From Lysobacterales bacterium (GTDB taxonomy: Bacteria > Pseudomonadota > Gammaproteobacteria > Xanthomonadales > SZUA-36), in assembly GCA_029287515.1 (NCBI GenBank), contig JARFQZ010000277.1, positions 1 to 7,785 of the forward strand: a stretch of 7,785 nucleotides of DNA, read 5' to 3'. Under the pieces are notes generated by a model that did not search any database, was not told the DNA's origin, and saw nothing but the letters and a program-made list of their open reading frames with translations. Of this stretch, positions 6,556 to 7,785 are shown piece after piece. Within the stretch, counting starts at the first letter, position 1; each line of letters starts with the position of its first letter. The position numbers and the translations under genes were made by a program.

Positions 6556-6605
6556 TTGACAGTTTTCGCCGGCGTTTGTAATCGGGAATTCAATCCCACT
6601 ATACT
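6556..6605 (+). promoter_or_regulatory. Promoter-like region upstream of the small exported proteins
   Basis: The 110-base gap after hemH contains a -35-like TTGTAA at 6576-6581 and a -10-like TATACT at 6600-6605, 18 bases apart and 46 bases before the next start codon. A perfect TTGACA also occurs at 6556-6561, but the hexamer 17 bases on (TAATCG) is a poor -10. Either could start transcription of the two downstream genes separately from hemH. Confidence 0.4.
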
Positions 6606-6651
6606 CCCATCAGCAGTTTCCAATGGCTAATCAACAAGTGAGTAGCAATCT

Positions 6652-7080
6652 ATGAAGAAGATCACGACGAAAAGAATTGGCGTCGCCATGCTGGCCGGTA
6701 TGTTGTTGACGGCATCAGGTACCGCGCCAGCCAAAGAAGCCTATGACGGCACATCAAACTTTATCTGCGCAACCCAGGGTGTCATGGCATGCGTTGATGG
6801 TGCGATTTGCAGCAAAGGGCAGGCCAGGGATTTTGACATGCCCGATTTCATGATGGTTGATTTCAAAGGCAAGGTGATCCGTGCATTTTATGACGGGGAC
6901 AAGGAAGCCACTTCTCCGATCAAGAATATGGAATCATCCGGCACTCAGTTGATCCTCCAGGGGGTTGAGAATGACCATGGCTGGAGCGTGGCGGTGCACC
7001 GTGAAAGTGGCCGGATGAGCACGAGCGTGGCAGGTGACGAGGTAAGTTTCATCCTGTTTGGCGCCTGCCACGTACTGTAG
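6652..7080 (+). CDS. Exported small protein of unknown function with four cysteines
   Basis: I do not recognise a named family. The 142-residue product starts with a clear Sec signal peptide: basic MKKITTKR, hydrophobic stretch about 9-22, and a likely cleavage after Ala27 (APA/KEA). The mature part of about 115 residues has four cysteines, Cys39, Cys47, Cys53 and Cys139, which could form two disulfides in the periplasm. The middle holds MPDFMMVDFKGKVI (63-76), then SPIKNMESSGTQLILQG (88-104), a GWSVAVHRESG strand (110-120) and a VSFILFGACHVL C-terminus, suggesting a small beta-rich domain. No membrane segment follows the signal peptide and there is no lipobox. The ATG at 6652 has only a weak upstream purine run. 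It lies 12 bases before a SHOCT-domain protein that is also exported, and the two are probably co-transcribed. Real gene status is supported by the signal peptide and coding character. Confidence 0.85.
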   Translation: MKKITTKRIGVAMLAGMLLTASGTAPAKEAYDGTSNFICATQGVMACVDGAICSKGQARDFDMPDFMMVDFKGKVIRAFYDGDKEATSPIKNMESSGTQLILQGVENDHGWSVAVHRESGRMSTSVAGDEVSFILFGACHVL

Positions 7081-7083
7081 AGG
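7079..7083 (+). promoter_or_regulatory. Ribosome binding site for the SHOCT protein
   Basis: AGAGG overlaps the stop codon of the preceding gene. It is only 3 bases from the ATG at 7087 but 9 bases from the in-frame ATG at 7093, which favours the second start. Confidence 0.5.
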
Positions 7084-7092
7084 AATATGAAC

Positions 7093-7437
7093 ATGTCAAA
7101 TATCAGAAATAACTTTATCAAAACGTCGCTGACCATCACCGTTTCTTGCGCACTCGCCTTCACTTTCAGCGCTCCAGTACAGGCTGACGGCGCCGGCGCC
7201 TTTCTCGGCGGAATCGCCGTGGCGAAGATTGGTCAGAGTGTTCGTGAGCGAAACGAATACGAGGAAGACCAGGCGTACTACGCGCAACAACAGGCTCAGG
7301 CCGCTCAACAGCAGGCCGCCCAAAACCCTGATTCTCCGGAAGCCAAGCTGGCTCAGCTGGACAGCATGCTGAAAAAAGGCTACATCACCCAGGCCGAGTA
7401 CGACGCCAAGAAAAAAGAAATCCTGGCCAGCATGTAA
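7093..7437 (+). CDS. Exported SHOCT-domain protein
   Basis: A 114-residue protein (116 if started at the ATG at 7087). The N-terminus is a signal peptide: basic NIRNNFIK, then a hydrophobic stretch, with likely cleavage after VQA near residue 31. A short GAGAFLGGIAVAKIG segment follows, then charged residues and a Gln/Ala-rich stretch (about 62-77) that may be a flexible or helical linker. The C-terminal 32 residues match the SHOCT pattern: a LAQLDSMLKKGYIT helix, then QAEYDAKKKEIL. SHOCT domains usually sit at protein ends and are thought to mediate oligomerisation or interaction; no catalytic role is known. It follows an unrecognised exported protein closely and is followed by a strong hairpin, so it ends the transcript. 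The single cysteine in the signal region lacks a lipobox, so a lipoprotein is unlikely. Confidence 0.85.
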   Translation: MSNIRNNFIKTSLTITVSCALAFTFSAPVQADGAGAFLGGIAVAKIGQSVRERNEYEEDQAYYAQQQAQAAQQQAAQNPDSPEAKLAQLDSMLKKGYITQAEYDAKKKEILASM

Positions 7438-7440
7438 GAT

Positions 7441-7472
7441 TTTCCGGCCGACGGGTGTCTGTCGGCCGGAAA
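7441..7472. terminator. Perfect 12-bp hairpin between convergent genes, probable bidirectional terminator
   Basis: TTTCCGGCCGAC at 7441-7452 pairs perfectly with GTCGGCCGGAAA at 7461-7472 around an 8-base loop. It starts 4 bases after the SHOCT stop and ends 5 bases after the last base of the convergent YcgN gene. There is no long T run beyond the stem on either strand; the only U-tract is the short T run in the stem itself, so efficiency is uncertain. Confidence 0.75.
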
Positions 7473-7476
7473 CCCT

Positions 7477-7785
7477 TCACGGCGCCGGTTTTACGGGGTT
7501 GTCGTGCACCCAGAGCACCGTCGCTTCATCGGTGTCATTTTCAGACACGGCCTTGCCCATGACCGATATACCCGCTTCGTGCACTGACTGCGGTGATCCA
7601 CTGATCATTGGGTGCCATGGCAGCAGGTCCTGACCGTTTGCGATCCGTTTGTAGGCGCAGCTCGGGGGCAACCACTCAAAGGCTTCCCGATTATCGGGCG
7701 CCAGGTGCAGGCATTCCGGAACTTTTTTGATCCTGTTGAGGTAGTAGGAACAACGGCAGGTCGAGAGGTCCAGCAACTTGCAGGC
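7477..7785 (-). CDS. YcgN/UPF0260 family cysteine-cluster protein (5' end cut by window edge)
   Basis: The last 102 residues of a YcgN-type protein are visible; the gene runs off the right edge and about 45-50 N-terminal residues are missing if it has the E. coli length (about 153). The match is recalled from E. coli YcgN and is clear: the STCRCSYY stretch, a later PECLHL, the FEWLPPSCAY segment, the DLLPWHPMISGS segment and VHEAGISVMGKAVSE. The family belongs to the putative zinc- or iron-chelating cysteine-cluster group; the N-terminal CxxCxxCC part would lie outside the window. The function is unknown. It is convergent with the SHOCT gene and shares a hairpin terminator with it. The first ATG/TTG-like codon at 7776 is internal, because the frame stays open to the edge and the homology continues (ACKLLDL). 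Confidence 0.9.
   Translation of the reverse strand, partial: ACKLLDLSTCRCSYYLNRIKKVPECLHLAPDNREAFEWLPPSCAYKRIANGQDLLPWHPMISGSPQSVHEAGISVMGKAVSENDTDEATVLWVHDNPVKPAP

Noticed and set aside
7093..7170. Lipoprotein signal in the SHOCT protein
   Set aside because: The cysteine is preceded by Thr-Val-Ser and followed by more hydrophobic residues, so it does not fit a lipobox; a normal cleavage site (VQA/DG) follows.
1..7785. CRISPR arrays, tRNA or rRNA genes, insertion sequences, attachment sites
   Set aside because: I saw no repeat-spacer arrays, cloverleaf genes, transposase frames or terminal inverted repeats on reading both strands.

Overview
The window looks like chromosomal DNA from a Gram-negative proteobacterium. 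A gammaproteobacterium is my best guess: the right edge holds a YcgN-type protein very like the E. coli one, and the ferrochelatase has an internal four-cysteine segment. The taxon cannot be fixed from this sequence alone, because the acyl carrier protein is of the kind best known from Rhizobiales (AcpXL).

Left half (1-4037, all minus strand): a tightly packed operon read right to left. It encodes an AcpXL-like acyl carrier protein, a FabZ-like hot-dog dehydratase, a ketosynthase-fold protein that has lost its whole catalytic triad, an intact FabF-type ketosynthase, and a FabG-like short-chain reductase cut by the left edge. Gaps are 12, 4, 3 and 10 bases. Together they supply carrier, condensation (probably an active/inactive ketosynthase pair), ketoreduction and dehydration. 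No enoyl reductase or acyltransferase is seen inside the window. The order acp-fabZ-fabF2-fabF1 matches the rhizobial acpXL-fabZXL-fabF2XL-fabF1XL locus, which makes the very-long-chain (omega-1)-hydroxy acyl group of lipid A.

Middle (4038-4289): a 252-base divergent intergenic region with no gene. It contains three copies of GATAAGC and only weak promoter-like boxes.

Right of this (4290-6541, plus strand): a second complete FabF-type ketosynthase whose stop codon overlaps the start of hemH (ferrochelatase) by ATGA, so the two are probably translationally coupled. After a promoter-like region come two small exported proteins, 6652-7080 (unrecognised, four cysteines) and 7093-7437 (C-terminal SHOCT domain), likely co-transcribed. 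A perfect 12-bp hairpin separates them from a convergent YcgN/UPF0260 gene that runs off the right edge.

The most interesting content is the AcpXL-type acyl-chain module with its catalytically dead ketosynthase partner, flanked by a divergent fabF-hemH pair.
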